A stretch of 64,000 nucleotides of DNA from Leptospira kemamanensis (GTDB lineage Bacteria; Spirochaetota; Leptospiria; Leptospirales; Leptospiraceae), in the NCBI RefSeq assembly GCF_004769665.1, contig NZ_RQGG01000043.1:124001-188000 (forward strand), written 5' to 3'. The notes under the pieces were generated by a model. That model worked only from the letters and a program-made list of their open reading frames with translations, had not been told where the DNA came from and did no database searches. Positions 40,726 through 51,300 of the stretch are shown here, piece after piece. Position numbers and translations under genes: made by a program. Position 1 is the stretch's first letter; each line of letters begins with the position of its first letter.

Positions 40726-42536
40726 AACAAACGTTTGGTTCATTAGAAGAAGAATTAAATTTCGTAGAACAAGTTTTAACGAAGGAACGTGAGGAAGAAC
40801 GAAATCTATTTTTAGAAAAGGATTCAGAATCCCAAACAATCAAAGTAGCAACATTTGTTGATCTTCGATTTGTTGTCGGAAATACTTGGAGAGCAGAATT
40901 CCAAGTGAATCTTTCAAACAAAGCGAAACTTTGGATCAAACCTGGAGTTCCTGTCCTTTTACAAAACCAAACAGAATCCATTTATGGAAATATCTACCAA
41001 TGGAATGAAACAAAACTCATCATCCAAGTCCGTGGTGATTATGAATGGGACGGAGAAGAATACAAAATCTCCAAATGGTTTCCTGAATCCACCTATGATT
41101 TATATAACGAAATCATACAAAAAGTAAAACAAACAAAGGAATCGGATTCGTATCAAAAACTCAAATGGATGCTCGGTTATAGTTTGGGAGATAAACCAAC
41201 TCCTCCCAAAAAAACAATGGAGCTTTCCCCGATCGAAAGAATATTTTCTCTCCTTGATTATGGACTGATTTTTGGACCACCAGGTACGGGAAAAACTACC
41301 TTACTCATGCAAGCTGTCATTGAGATCCAAAAGAGAATGGAATCCGTTTTAACTCTTTGTCCAACGAATTTTGCCTGCGATTATATTGTAGAACTTGCCA
41401 TCCAAAAGGGAATTCGTGTGATTCGTATGGGGAATTCAACAAAAATCAAAGAAAATGTTCTACCCTATCACCTGGACCATCTCATCCAAACCCATCCCGA
41501 TCAAAAACAAATCCAAAATTGGCAAACAGAACTAAGAGTGCTCCAAAAGAAAATCAACTCTTGGAAACGAAATTTTGGAAAAGAAGAAAGAGAAGAACGT
41601 TACCAACAGAGAAAAGAAGCGAAGTTCTTATTAAAAACCATCCGTGATGCGGAAACCAATATTAGAACCAAGTTATTGGATACAAGTGAACTCATCGTTT
41701 CTACCTTCGCAGGTTTTGGAAACGAATTCAAAAAAGGAAGAAACTTTGATTACGTGTTTGTGGATGAAGCCACACAAAGTGTTGATCCTGGTTGTTATAT
41801 GGCAATTTTCTCTGGGAAAAAAACCTTTTTCTTTGGAGATCCAAAACAACTTGGAGTCAACTATTCTCATAAAGAACATGAATCCATTCCTAGTTTTTTA
41901 GAAAAGGTGATCGAAAACGATACAGGTGAACGAACCATCTTTTTAGAAAAACAATTTCGGATGAAAAAAGAAATCTTAGGTTTCCCAAACCAAACCTATT
42001 ATGAAAATAAAGTTTTCACCGAACCCGATCTAAACCATCAAACGATCAAAGCAATCTCTGAAATCTTTGGTTCTGACGTAAGTTTACTTTGGATTGATAC
42101 AGCAGGAAGTGATAGCCAAGAAGAAACTGATGGAGAAGAACTCAGTTTTTATAATGATACAGAAATATCTCTTGTTGAAACTTTTGTGGAGAAAGGATTA
42201 CCGAAAGAATTTACCACTGTCATTTCACCTTACAGAGGCCAGGTGGAAAAACTATCACAAAAAGCAGCAGGTCGATTTTACACACAAACGATCGACTCAT
42301 TCCAAGGAAGGGAGTCTGAAATTGTCATCATAAGTCTTGTCAGATCCAATCCTGATGGGGAAATCGGATTTTTAATGAATCCAAAACGTTTGAATGTGGC
42401 TCTCACTCGTGCCAAGTCCCATTTGATTCTCATTGGAGATTCTGCGACTCTATGCCAACACAAAGAATTCCAAGACTTATACAATTACATCGAAACATAT
42501 GGAGAAATTCGTTCCATTTATGAATTTATGGAATGA
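40710..42536 (+). CDS. Superfamily 1B helicase, UPF1/IGHMBP2-like
   Basis: A 608-residue helicase of the UPF1-like SF1 group. A beta-rich N-terminal part (residues 45-120) precedes the motor. Motifs: I GPPGTGKTTL at 189-198; II VDEATQSVDP (DEAT); III GDPKQLGV; IV QFRM; V DSFQGRESEIVIISLVRS; VI LNVALTRAK. All are intact, so ATPase activity is expected. Between motifs Ia and II lies a Lys/Glu-rich coiled coil (about residues 265-330), as in UPF1-like proteins. It overlaps the preceding TPR gene. RNA or DNA substrate cannot be told from sequence. Confidence 0.9.
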   Translation: MGRAIKQTFGSLEEELNFVEQVLTKEREEERNLFLEKDSESQTIKVATFVDLRFVVGNTWRAEFQVNLSNKAKLWIKPGVPVLLQNQTESIYGNIYQWNETKLIIQVRGDYEWDGEEYKISKWFPESTYDLYNEIIQKVKQTKESDSYQKLKWMLGYSLGDKPTPPKKTMELSPIERIFSLLDYGLIFGPPGTGKTTLLMQAVIEIQKRMESVLTLCPTNFACDYIVELAIQKGIRVIRMGNSTKIKENVLPYHLDHLIQTHPDQKQIQNWQTELRVLQKKINSWKRNFGKEEREERYQQRKEAKFLLKTIRDAETNIRTKLLDTSELIVSTFAGFGNEFKKGRNFDYVFVDEATQSVDPGCYMAIFSGKKTFFFGDPKQLGVNYSHKEHESIPSFLEKVIENDTGERTIFLEKQFRMKKEILGFPNQTYYENKVFTEPDLNHQTIKAISEIFGSDVSLLWIDTAGSDSQEETDGEELSFYNDTEISLVETFVEKGLPKEFTTVISPYRGQVEKLSQKAAGRFYTQTIDSFQGRESEIVIISLVRSNPDGEIGFLMNPKRLNVALTRAKSHLILIGDSATLCQHKEFQDLYNYIETYGEIRSIYEFME

Positions 42537-42597
42537 AAAATCGTTTCATTTTTTAGGTTTTGGCATTTCTGTTTAGAATTCAACTAACTCATGTAAG

Positions 42598-43251
42598 TTA
42601 CAATACAACCCACTTTGGCTCATCTAATGTATACAGAAGTTTGAAGGCACCATCGGAACCAGGAGGAATTTCTTTGATCGGTTCAAAATCAAAGTCAGTT
42701 GTATCGTCTGCATTTTCTTTGACAGCACTGGTCACAAGGATCTCCCAAGCTTTGGCTGTATCTTCCCCCAGTTTGGAAGCGGCATTCACTTCTGCACCAA
42801 ACACATCTGTATCCCCAATTTTTAAAATTTTACCGTAGCCAAGTCCCACACAGAGAAGAATCTGTTCTTCCAGAATCCTTCCTTCATTATAACGTTTGCA
42901 GGCTTTTTGCATTTGGATAGCACATTGGATGGCTTTATTTGTATTTCGAAATAAAACCATCAAACTATCTCCCTCGTCCTTCATCAGGATTCCATCAAAC
43001 TCGTCTAAGACGGGGATGAGAATCCGTTGGGATTCATAAATCGTTTGTAAAAAATGGATGATTCCAAATTTGGCCACACCTCTCGAAAAACCCGAAAGGT
43101 CTGTAAACATCACACACCATGTCTCTCCAAATAAATCCCAGATCCGTTTATCGATGATATCATGATTGGAACCTTCAGTGAGTCGTTCTTCTAATAGTTT
43201 TTCCAAACGTTCTTCGGAAGCGGAAGTGGCAATGGTGCGTTTTTGTCCCAT
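42598..43251 (-). CDS. Soluble class III adenylate/guanylate cyclase domain protein
   Basis: A 217-residue protein consisting of a cyclase homology domain and a short N-terminal helix, starting at ATG 43251; the open frame extends further to 43320 but those codons are unlike the family. The two metal Asp positions are present: D51 in VMFTDLSGFS and D95 in KDEGDSLMVLF. The C-terminal GAEVNAASKLGEDTA keeps the transition-state Asn, while the usual Arg of NxAAR is a Lys. No sensor or membrane segment. It may be active, with substrate uncertain, or a regulatory relic. Confidence 0.82.
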   Translation of the reverse strand: MGQKRTIATSASEERLEKLLEERLTEGSNHDIIDKRIWDLFGETWCVMFTDLSGFSRGVAKFGIIHFLQTIYESQRILIPVLDEFDGILMKDEGDSLMVLFRNTNKAIQCAIQMQKACKRYNEGRILEEQILLCVGLGYGKILKIGDTDVFGAEVNAASKLGEDTAKAWEILVTSAVKENADDTTDFDFEPIKEIPPGSDGAFKLLYTLDEPKWVVL

Positions 43252-43533
43252 GTTGCTGAATCTATCGGATTTGAATCCTTTGTCAAGGAAAGGAAGTTTA
43301 CCAAGGATTGGAAAACACAATGGTGGGGAGCTGTTTTACAAAGGAATCTTACTCTAGTTAGAGTTTATGGTAAGCCAGTCCGAAGTCAAAAATTTATTCT
43401 TTGCAAAATCATTTCCAATGCAAAAGGTTGATGGAATATCCATTTGGTTTCAACAAACATTTTTTTTTAGTGAAACTGATGTTCCCATCATGGTTACAAT
43501 GTATTTTATAAATCAAAACTTCTGAGGACTCAA
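43252..43533. other. Intergenic stretch before the small membrane protein gene
   Basis: A 282-base A/T-rich interval between divergently transcribed genes. The in-frame stretch 43243-43431 (from a TTG) lacks a ribosome site and overlaps the cyclase start, so I do not accept it as a gene. The interval probably contains the promoters for both neighbours. Confidence 0.4.
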
Positions 43534-43926
43534 TTGATGATACAAAATCTTTTCCATAAATACCAACCTCACACTGTATTTTTACTCGATGCCTTCGGTG
43601 CTTTTATATCCTTGTTTGTCTTATTTGGTGTGGTTCTACCTCTCCAACCCTATTTTGGAATGCCTACCGATGTGTTGTATCAACTCGGAATGCTTGCAGG
43701 TGTGATGTTTCTTTATTCCAGTATTTGTTTCATACAAAAACCAAAAAAATGGAAACCGTTCTTACTCGGAGTGATCCTTGGAAACCTTTCCTACTGTGGT
43801 GTTTCTATGTATTTTTTAATCGAAAATTGGAATGTAGTTCAAACACTCGGTGCTTTTTACTTTATTTGGGAGAAATTTGTCATTTTGGGAATTGTTTTGT
43901 ATGAGGTGATTCTTCTTAGGAAATAA
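43534..43926 (+). CDS. Small integral membrane protein, 130 aa
   Basis: I do not recognise the family. The 130-residue protein has four predicted membrane helices: AFGAFISLFVLFGVVLPL, LYQLGMLAGVMFLYSSICF, PFLLGVILGNLSYCGVSMYFL and FYFIWEKFVILGIVLYEVILL. Short basic loops (KPKKWK) suggest an orientation with N-terminus inside. The start is ATG 43534 (or ATG 43537). A good terminator directly follows the stop, so the gene is a separate transcription unit. Confidence 0.75.
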   Translation: MMIQNLFHKYQPHTVFLLDAFGAFISLFVLFGVVLPLQPYFGMPTDVLYQLGMLAGVMFLYSSICFIQKPKKWKPFLLGVILGNLSYCGVSMYFLIENWNVVQTLGAFYFIWEKFVILGIVLYEVILLRK

Positions 43927-43959
43927 AAAAGACCCTTGGTTTCCCTTGGGTCTTTTTTT
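43925..43959 (+). terminator. Rho-independent terminator after the 130-aa membrane protein gene
   Basis: AAAAAAGACCC (43925-43935) and GGGTCTTTTTTT (43948-43959) pair around a 12-base loop with the T run on the plus strand. The A run at the other side would also let it act for the complex III operon on the minus strand, whose last gene ends at 44019. Confidence 0.9.
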
Positions 43960-44018
43960 GAAGTCAGTGTAAATGGAAATTCCTCTTACAATGTTATCCT
44001 TCCATGCTGATTCACATT

Positions 44019-44534
44019 TTAATTTTGCTTCAACATGTTTTTGTTTACGTAAGTTTCTTCTTCTAAACCTTTTGTCAGTTCAGAAAGAGGGATTTTCTCT
44101 TTTGGAAGGTCCTTTAGGTTACTGTATTCCGTTCCACGTGGATAATGAGCTTTATCGCTTGGGTCGTAAAAAGGTTTTGATTCTGTTACGAGACCTTTGG
44201 AATATCTCCAAACACTATTTGCCGGATCTTGTCCTACGACAAAACATCTTGGGCTCATATAACCTTCGTTTTTTGCCGTTTGCACTTTGATAAAGTATTT
44301 TGGTGCCCATACGTTATGGTTACGTGCATCAAACACTTTTACCACAGTCCCTGCTGGAACAAACTCTACCACCTTGGAATTAGAATCTGGTTCCGAATAT
44401 AGGGGAACTGTAAAATCCAAACTTGCTTTGTTTGTTTTGGAATCACAATTTTTATGCCAAGTCACTTCTGCGTTTTTGGAACAAGCGGTAACGCTCATTC
44501 CAACGATCAAGAATGCTACTAATTTCAGTTTCAA
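44019..44534 (-). CDS. Lipoprotein with SH3-like domain, last gene of the complex III operon
   Basis: A 171-residue protein starting at TTG 44534, chosen because AGGAG lies seven bases upstream and the signal peptide begins there (MKLKLVAFLIVGMSVTAC). The lipobox is SVTAC, with the lipid-bearing Cys at residue 18. The mature protein has an SH3b-like beta segment (VPLYSEPDSNSKVVEFVPAGTVVKVFDARN in parts) and a Lys/Asp-rich C-terminus. It follows actF with its start 11 bases inside the end region of that operon (actF stop at 44545). Its role in complex III is inferred from position only. Confidence 0.8.
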   Translation of the reverse strand: MKLKLVAFLIVGMSVTACSKNAEVTWHKNCDSKTNKASLDFTVPLYSEPDSNSKVVEFVPAGTVVKVFDARNHNVWAPKYFIKVQTAKNEGYMSPRCFVVGQDPANSVWRYSKGLVTESKPFYDPSDKAHYPRGTEYSNLKDLPKEKIPLSELTKGLEEETYVNKNMLKQN

Positions 44535-44544
44535 AACAATTCTC

Positions 44545-45795
44545 CTATTGGTGGTGGTGAAGGCACTCATCTAAGCGAGGGTCTCCAACCGGAACTAAAC
44601 TATGTTTTTCGAACTTTTTGAAGACAAAGAAACCAAAAAGACCAATCACACCCACTGTTCCGCCAAAGGCTAAAACGAAGTGAAGGATTGAAAACTTTTC
44701 AAAGTTTGCTGGGAACACCAACCAGAAAAGTTCAAAGAACTGAACGGCAAGAATCCAAGTAGATAATTTCCAAAGGAAATCAATGTCTCGTTTGTTAGGA
44801 CGATTGAGTAACAAAAGGAAAGGAATCACAAACTTCACAAAAGGAAGAAGAAGTGTCGTGTATCCCCAACCACCAGTCATACGCATTTCATAAAAGAATG
44901 TTTCTTCTGGGATGTTTGCATACCAAATGAGCATGAACTGAGAGAATCCCACATAAGCCCAGAAAGTTGTCATACCAAGTAAAAACTTTGATATGTCATG
45001 GTAGTGGTTTTCGTTCACGGCTTCCCCGAGGTATCCATTTTTCTTAAGAATCGCAATGACAATCAAATACGATGCAAGAGAAGTTTGGAACGCACCTGCG
45101 AAAGCATACACACCAAACATAGTGGAAAACCAATGCGGCGAAAGTGACATGAGAAGGTCAAACGACATGAGACACCAAGAGACTGCAAAGAAAAGGATAA
45201 ATCCTCCGGAAACCTTTGCAAGAGTCTTTGTAGTATCCACAACTTTGTCCTTGTCTTGTCCTACTGACTTTCCATGGAAAATGTAAGCAAACACAGACCA
45301 TACTCCAATGAAAAGTACACATCGGATGATGAAAGCGGTTGGATTTAAGTAACCAGATTTGTGGTGGATGAGGTGGTCGTTTTCACGAACCGTAGCATCT
45401 GCCCATTCATAAAGGTCATGCATTCCAAAAATCACACCCACAAGAAGGAGTCCAGCGACAGGTGCAAAGAGTCCGTAAGTTTCAAAAATCCTACGAACAG
45501 TTACTGACCACTGTGAGCCTGTTAGGTGTTGGATCGCTGTAAAGAAAATCCCTGTGATGGAAAGACCAATGACAAAATAAGCACCAATGAGTAGGATATG
45601 GTATCCTAAGTTTGTATGGTGAAAATGTCCTGCTTCGTCCATATGACGAGATGTTTCATGACCAAATCCGAAGAAAGCGATGAGAAAACTCACCACTCCC
45701 ACTCCGATCATGGCAATGAGGGCATTACGAAGGGACACCGGCAGTTTGAACTGCAGTAATGTTTCGTCTAGTTTCGCTGCTTTTGTAGAGCTCAT
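44545..45795 (-). CDS. actF: Alternative complex III, quinol:cytochrome c oxidoreductase membrane subunit ActF
   Basis: ActF is an integral membrane subunit of alternative complex III, which oxidises menaquinol and passes electrons to cytochrome c or directly to an oxidase. The 416-residue protein has about ten membrane helices and lacks the cofactor motifs, as in known ActF. Landmarks: SVTVRRIFETYGLFAPVAGLLL, MSFDLLMSLSPHWFSTMFGVY, FWAYVGFSQFMLIWYANIPEETFFY. It follows actE in the operon order A-B-C-D-E-F. Confidence 0.9.
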   Translation of the reverse strand: MSSTKAAKLDETLLQFKLPVSLRNALIAMIGVGVVSFLIAFFGFGHETSRHMDEAGHFHHTNLGYHILLIGAYFVIGLSITGIFFTAIQHLTGSQWSVTVRRIFETYGLFAPVAGLLLVGVIFGMHDLYEWADATVRENDHLIHHKSGYLNPTAFIIRCVLFIGVWSVFAYIFHGKSVGQDKDKVVDTTKTLAKVSGGFILFFAVSWCLMSFDLLMSLSPHWFSTMFGVYAFAGAFQTSLASYLIVIAILKKNGYLGEAVNENHYHDISKFLLGMTTFWAYVGFSQFMLIWYANIPEETFFYEMRMTGGWGYTTLLLPFVKFVIPFLLLLNRPNKRDIDFLWKLSTWILAVQFFELFWLVFPANFEKFSILHFVLAFGGTVGVIGLFGFFVFKKFEKHSLVPVGDPRLDECLHHHQ

Positions 45796-45803
45796 AATTT
45801 CCC

Positions 45804-46391
45804 CTAGTTCGCCTTTTTATTTTTCACTTCATATTCTTGAAGTTTTCGGATGTAAGCGATAAGCTTCCATCTGTCTTCTGGTTCGATTTGGTAAGCATAA
45901 CTTCCCATGAGACCACGACCCATCGTGATGATGTGGTAAATTTGTCCATCGGACCAACCGCGGATTTTATCAGAGACAACTGATGGAGGTGGTTGTTGGA
46001 ACTTTGGTGCAGGACCAACAACCGATCCATTCCCTAAACCTTGCACACCATGACAAGGAGTGCAATACGTTTGGTAACGTTTTTCTCCAATCATCAAATC
46101 CCCTAAACTCGCCTTTCCAATTGGATTTTTTAATCCTTTATCAGCACCTGGAAGGGTATCTGGAGTTGCTTCAGACGCATACGGATATGGGTAGTATCCA
46201 ACTGGAATCGCACCTTTGGGTGGAATTCTAGAAGCCGAACCATTGGATGCAAACGAATCATCCTCTTGTGATTCTCTTGCAGGAGAATCATACATATTCG
46301 GAAAGTATTCATAAACGGGAGTTTTATAATCACAGTTTGCGACAAAAACTAACGCCACAAGTGCGAAAACTCGAAAGATGTTTTGTTTCAT
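45804..46391 (-). CDS. actE: Alternative complex III, monoheme cytochrome c lipoprotein ActE
   Basis: ActE is the monohaem cytochrome of alternative complex III, likely the electron exit. The 195-residue protein is a lipoprotein (LALVFVANC, lipid Cys at residue 20). It has one CxxCH haem site, CTPCHG (Cys110, Cys113, His114), and a downstream Met for the sixth ligand in MGRGLMGSYAYQI. The N-terminal half is a Pro/Ser-rich linker. Its start overlaps the actD stop by 4 bases and it is followed by actF. Confidence 0.93.
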   Translation of the reverse strand: MKQNIFRVFALVALVFVANCDYKTPVYEYFPNMYDSPARESQEDDSFASNGSASRIPPKGAIPVGYYPYPYASEATPDTLPGADKGLKNPIGKASLGDLMIGEKRYQTYCTPCHGVQGLGNGSVVGPAPKFQQPPPSVVSDKIRGWSDGQIYHIITMGRGLMGSYAYQIEPEDRWKLIAYIRKLQEYEVKNKKAN

Positions 46392-46954
46392 TTTTGATTC
46401 TCCGGTTTCACAACGGTTACTTCGGATCCACCAAGGCTTTTGACAAACGAAACCACATCGGATTCGTTATACCCTTTGGCAGACTTTGGAATCCAAAGAC
46501 CGAATTTATGAGACGTCAAATCTGGGTGCAGAATTCGACGTGTCGCTTTGGGAATACCGCTTAAAAAACATAAAGCAGCTACTGTATAAATCCCTGCGGC
46601 AAATACAGTTAGTTCAAAGATGATTGGCACATAGGCAAACCATGCATTGAGAGATTTTCCCGAGATATTGAGAGGCCAGTCATGTGCATGAGTGAGGTAT
46701 TGGAATAAAATTCCAATCGTGCATCCAAAAATCCCAGCAAAGAAAGTGACCCAAGGGAGTCCTGATCTAGGAGTTCCCATGGCTTCATCAATTCCGTGCA
46801 CTGGATAAGGAAGGATACAATCAAAACCGATGTAATCCTTTGCCTTTGTTTTTTCCGCAGCATGCATAATGGCTTCTGGAGTATCGAAAATTCCGAGAAC
46901 TCCTTCATCCATTTCTTTGTATTTATGAAACTGTTCTAATTTTGGAAGATACAT
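46388..46954 (-). CDS. actD: Alternative complex III subunit ActD (DUF3341)
   Basis: ActD is a DUF3341 membrane subunit of alternative complex III. The 188-residue protein has a cytoplasmic N-terminal part (GVLGIFDTPEAIMHAAEKTKAKDY in parts, DCILPYPVHGIDEAMGTPRS) and two membrane helices (WVTFFAGIFGCTIGILFQYL and FELTVFAAGIYTVAALCFL). The C-terminus is a short soluble domain (FVKSLGGSEVTVVKPE). It lies 1 base after actC and overlaps actE. Confidence 0.92.
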   Translation of the reverse strand: MYLPKLEQFHKYKEMDEGVLGIFDTPEAIMHAAEKTKAKDYIGFDCILPYPVHGIDEAMGTPRSGLPWVTFFAGIFGCTIGILFQYLTHAHDWPLNISGKSLNAWFAYVPIIFELTVFAAGIYTVAALCFLSGIPKATRRILHPDLTSHKFGLWIPKSAKGYNESDVVSFVKSLGGSEVTVVKPENQK

Positions 46955-46955
46955 A

Positions 46956-48329
46956 CTAGTGGTGTGCTCCTTCTTTTTGTGGCATCACTGTTTTTACTTC
47001 TGCAATCGCAATCACTGGCATAATTCGGCACCAGAGAAGGAAGAGAGTAAAGAAGATACCGAACGTTCCGATTAACATCGCGTAGTCGAAAAGAGTCGGT
47101 GTATACATAGCCCAACTGGATGGTAAAAAGTCACGGTTTAGTGTCATCATGATCACAAAACGTTCGAACCACATACCCACGTTCACCACAAGGGAGGCAA
47201 CAAACATCACTGGAATGTTGTAACGAAGTTTGCGGAACCAGAATACCTGTGGGGAAAGTACGTTACAGGAAATCATAATGAAGTAAGCCCAACCATATGG
47301 TCCGAAAGCTCTATTCCAGAATGCAAACACTTCGTATTCGTTACCCGAATACCAAGCGATGAAAAACTCTGTTCCATACGCGAGTCCCACGATAAGCCCT
47401 GTCACCATCATGATTTTGTTCATGTTGTCCAAGTGTTTCATCGTGATGTAGTTCTTTAAGTTAAACACTTCACGAGCAATGACCATAAGGGTTACCACCA
47501 TCGCAAATCCGGAGAAAATCGCACCAGCAACGAAGTATGGAGGGAAGATGGTCGTGTGCCAACCAGGAAGGATGGAAACAGCGAAGTCGAAGGATACGAT
47601 GGTGTGAACCGAAAGAACAAGTGGAGTGGAAAGAGCTGCAAGGATCATGGAAACAATTTCCAAATGAGACCAAGCTCTTGCCGATCCAACCCAACCAAAA
47701 GCAAGAACGTTGTATAAGTTCTTTCTCCAAGTTTCTGTGGCACGATCTCTAAGAGTCGCAAGGTCAGGAATGAGGCCCAAATACCAGAATACCATCGAAA
47801 TGGAAAGGTAAGTCGATACCGCAAACGTGTCCCAAATCAGAGGGGAACGGAAGTTTACCCAAAGAGGTCCTCTTTCGTTTGGATAGGGAAAGAGCCAGAA
47901 TCCGAGCCATGGACGACCTACGTGGAGGATGAGGTTCGATGCTGCAACGAGTACGGCAAAGATTGTCATCGCTTCTGCGGCACGGTTAATCCCTGTTCTC
48001 CAACCTTGACGGAAGAGGTATAATACCGCAGAAATCAATGTTCCTGCGTGACCAATACCAATCCAAAATACGAAGTTGACGACGAAAAATCCCCAACCTA
48101 CCGGGTTGTTGATCCCGAGGAGGTAAAGACCTTCGTAAAACAAATAACCGATAATGGCTACGTCGATCAGGGTGATCGTCAAAACCAAAAGGAAGGTATT
48201 CCACCAAAGTTTGGTTGGGAAATCTTCGTTTGGTTTTGCGATATCAACGGTTACATCTTTAAGCGATTTCCCGCCTGTTACCAGGTCGGGGATATCTAAT
48301 TTATCTCTAACTGCTTGTGTTAATGACAT
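46956..48329 (-). CDS. actC: Alternative complex III NrfD-like quinol-binding membrane subunit ActC
   Basis: ActC is the NrfD/PsrC-type ten-helix subunit holding the quinol site. The 457-residue protein has [32 protein letters not shown] (in parts, typical of NrfD-like proteins), [14 protein letters not shown], and [25 protein letters not shown]. The N-terminal cytoplasmic segment is about 40 residues. It begins 20 bases after actB. Confidence 0.95.
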   Translation of the reverse strand: MSLTQAVRDKLDIPDLVTGGKSLKDVTVDIAKPNEDFPTKLWWNTFLLVLTITLIDVAIIGYLFYEGLYLLGINNPVGWGFFVVNFVFWIGIGHAGTLISAVLYLFRQGWRTGINRAAEAMTIFAVLVAASNLILHVGRPWLGFWLFPYPNERGPLWVNFRSPLIWDTFAVSTYLSISMVFWYLGLIPDLATLRDRATETWRKNLYNVLAFGWVGSARAWSHLEIVSMILAALSTPLVLSVHTIVSFDFAVSILPGWHTTIFPPYFVAGAIFSGFAMVVTLMVIAREVFNLKNYITMKHLDNMNKIMMVTGLIVGLAYGTEFFIAWYSGNEYEVFAFWNRAFGPYGWAYFIMISCNVLSPQVFWFRKLRYNIPVMFVASLVVNVGMWFERFVIMMTLNRDFLPSSWAMYTPTLFDYAMLIGTFGIFFTLFLLWCRIMPVIAIAEVKTVMPQKEGAHH

Positions 48330-48348
48330 TCCCTTTGTGTTCTCCCTG

Positions 48349-51300
48349 TTAAACTTCGTTTCGAACTCGGGTCAAATAACTGACGGCAGGTCCGATGTTT
48401 AGGTATTCCAGAAGTTTGTAAGACCTAGGGTCTTTCAAGAGCTTCGCTACTTTTGATTCAGGATCATTTACGTTACCGAACACAATGGCACCGGATGCAC
48501 ATGTTTGTTCACAAGCGGCTTTCACTTCCCCATCTTTCAGAGTTCGTCCTTCGTTTTTCGCTGCGATTTTTTTCTCAGCAACACGAGACGCACAGAAGTT
48601 ACATTTTTCCATGACCCCGCGAGAACGAACGGTTACATCTGGGTTAAGACCTAAGTTTCTTGGAGGACGAGCCTTAAAAGTAGGAGTCGCATCACCAAGT
48701 AAGCTGTGTTCATTCCAATGTTCTAACCAGTTAAAACGACGCACTTTGTAAGGGCAGTTGTTCGAGCAGTAACGAGTTCCTACACAACGGTTGTAAACCA
48801 TATCGTTGGTTCCTTCCGAACTGTGAACGGTTGCAGCCACTGGACAAACTGTCTCACAAGGAGCGTTATCACAATGTTGGCACATAAGTGGTTGGTGTGC
48901 AATTTCGAGTGATTCTGGTTTTTCAGGATCACCGATGTAGTAACGGTCAATCCGAAGCCAATGCATCTCACGACCCATACGCACTTCGTCACGACCTACC
49001 ATTGGCACGTTGTTTTCGATGTTACATGCAACCACACAAGCACCACAACCAGAACAAGAAGTTAAATCAACTGCCATACCCCATTTGTATCCTGGGTATG
49101 CAAACTGACTTCCTGGTTGGTCAGAAGGAGCGTTTGCTCCTTGTGCTCTTTGTAGTTTTCCATCGATTAAGATTTTTGGAATCTCAGGCTCAGGAATTCC
49201 GGCACTTGGATTTTTAGTATAGTCTTGTAGTTTTGCGGAAATGATAAGAGGTCTCTCTTTCCATTCCACACCCATCATCACACCAGGGCTCATCATATGG
49301 TGGTCCTGAGTGGTAGCGAGTTTGTATTTTTTACCTGTTGGAGAAAGTGTGATAGATAAACCAGAGTAAACATAAGATCCGTTTACTTCTGTTGCAAGGA
49401 TACTTGCATTTTTACCAACACCGTTTCCGATCTCACCCACATTTGTTCTTCCGTATCCAAGAGCAATTCCCACTGCTTCTGGGTGAAGACCAGGTTGGAC
49501 AAGAGCTGGAAGTTCAAAGGACTTTCCATTTACAGTCACAGTCACTACGTCATTGAGTTTGATTCCCGACGAACGAGAGTATTGTGGGCTGATAGCAACA
49601 TAATTGTCCCAAGTCACTTTCGATACTGGATCTGGAAGTTCTTGGAGTTGGGAGTTGTTTGCTCTTTCTCCAGTTCCGATTCCTGTGTTTTCGTAAAGAG
49701 ACACAGTTAAACCAGATTTAGAAGGTGTTAGAGGTGCGATGGTTCCTCGGAAAGAACGACCACCCTTATCTGCTTTTGGATTTCCAGAAACAAGAACACC
49801 TTTTCTGAGTAAGTCTTCCCAGTTGGTTTTTTTAGAATATTTTGATTTGAGGTATTCGTAAAGAGACTCGGATCCAAGTAACTTTCCACCTGCCCAACCA
49901 ATGAGCATATCTTCAAATGCTTTGGATTGGAAAAGAGGTCGAATTGTTGGTTGTTGAACCGATACAATTCCTGCTACAGATTCGTTATCACCCCAAGACT
50001 CAAGGAAGTGTGATACAGGAGCAAGCCAGTTCGATGCAAGTGCTGTTTCATCCGCACGGTCAGAAACTTGAACCACTTGTGCTGCTTCATGAAGGAGTTT
50101 TTTCCACTCATCTCCATTTGGCGCTTCGTACACTGGGTTCACACCATAAAGAATGACCACACCAGCCTTTCTTTCTTTTAGGTCTTTTGCGAGGGATTTT
50201 AAGTTTTCAGCGTAGTTTGACTTTCCTTCTTTCAAAGGATTTCCAGCATCGATGGTTTTGCCATCGTTACCAAGCATGCTGTTTAACATGTTCACAGCGA
50301 TTTGTAAATCCACTGCATCTTCTGTTAATGAGTTAGAACCACCAGCGATGACAAGGGACTCACCTTTTGCGGAAGCAAGTGCTTTTGCTGTGCGAACCAC
50401 TACATCTTTGGAAATTCCTAACTCAGAAGCGGTAGTTTCTACATTGATTCCAGAAACACCTGTTGCCCCGCCTACTCCCAAATCAGAAAGTGCCTTTGCA
50501 ATCACAAGAGCGAACTTTCTTTGGTCACCAGGTTTTAAAGGAACTCTTTGGTCCGCATTGGAACCTGTCATCGAAGGATGAGTTTCTGCAGCGATAAATG
50601 AATTGAATGACTTAGAATTTTTTTGTAAGTCTCTTCGTTTTGAAAAGTCATTGTGGTAGTTGACTTGGTTTAAGAAGTCACTATCAATGGAAAGGATCAC
50701 TTTAGCTTTGTCAAAGTGGTAGTTTGGAAGAACTGCCTTTCCGTATGATTTTTCTTGAGCGATTGTGATGGCATCATCAGAAGAAGCAAACGCTACTTCT
50801 AAGTGTTTTCCACCACCAACAGAACGTAAAAACTCAGAAACAAATTCTTTTGTGGCAGGAGAAGTGAGTGGTTTTGTTACCACGACCGTCTTACCTTTGT
50901 TTGCTGCGAGTTTTTCTTTTACGTCTTTATCAAGAACAAACCAATCGCTCGCCTTAGCAACACCATTCACAATTTGTTGTGGTTCTTTTGCTCTGTCTGC
51001 ATCATAAAGATCAAAAATAGAAGCTTGTCCAGAAGCACATAAAGCACCTTCTGAAATTGGATGGCTTGGGTTTCCTTCGAGTTTCAAAGGACGACCATCT
51101 TTTGCTTTTACGAGTACCCCACAACCAACGGAACAACCACCACAAACCGAAGCATAGTGGTAAGAGTGTCCATGTTTTACGAAGTCGTATTGTTCTACTT
51201 CGTTGTTGTCTGGATTTTTAATGGTAAGGTTCACATAAGGAACAATTTTTTCTGCCGGTTTTTGGATACAACCTACAGTTGTCATGACAACTGATGCACC

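Noticed and set aside
43243..43431. 62-codon plus-strand frame upstream of the small membrane protein
   Set aside because: Starts with TTG inside the cyclase start, has no ribosome site and no recognisable features.
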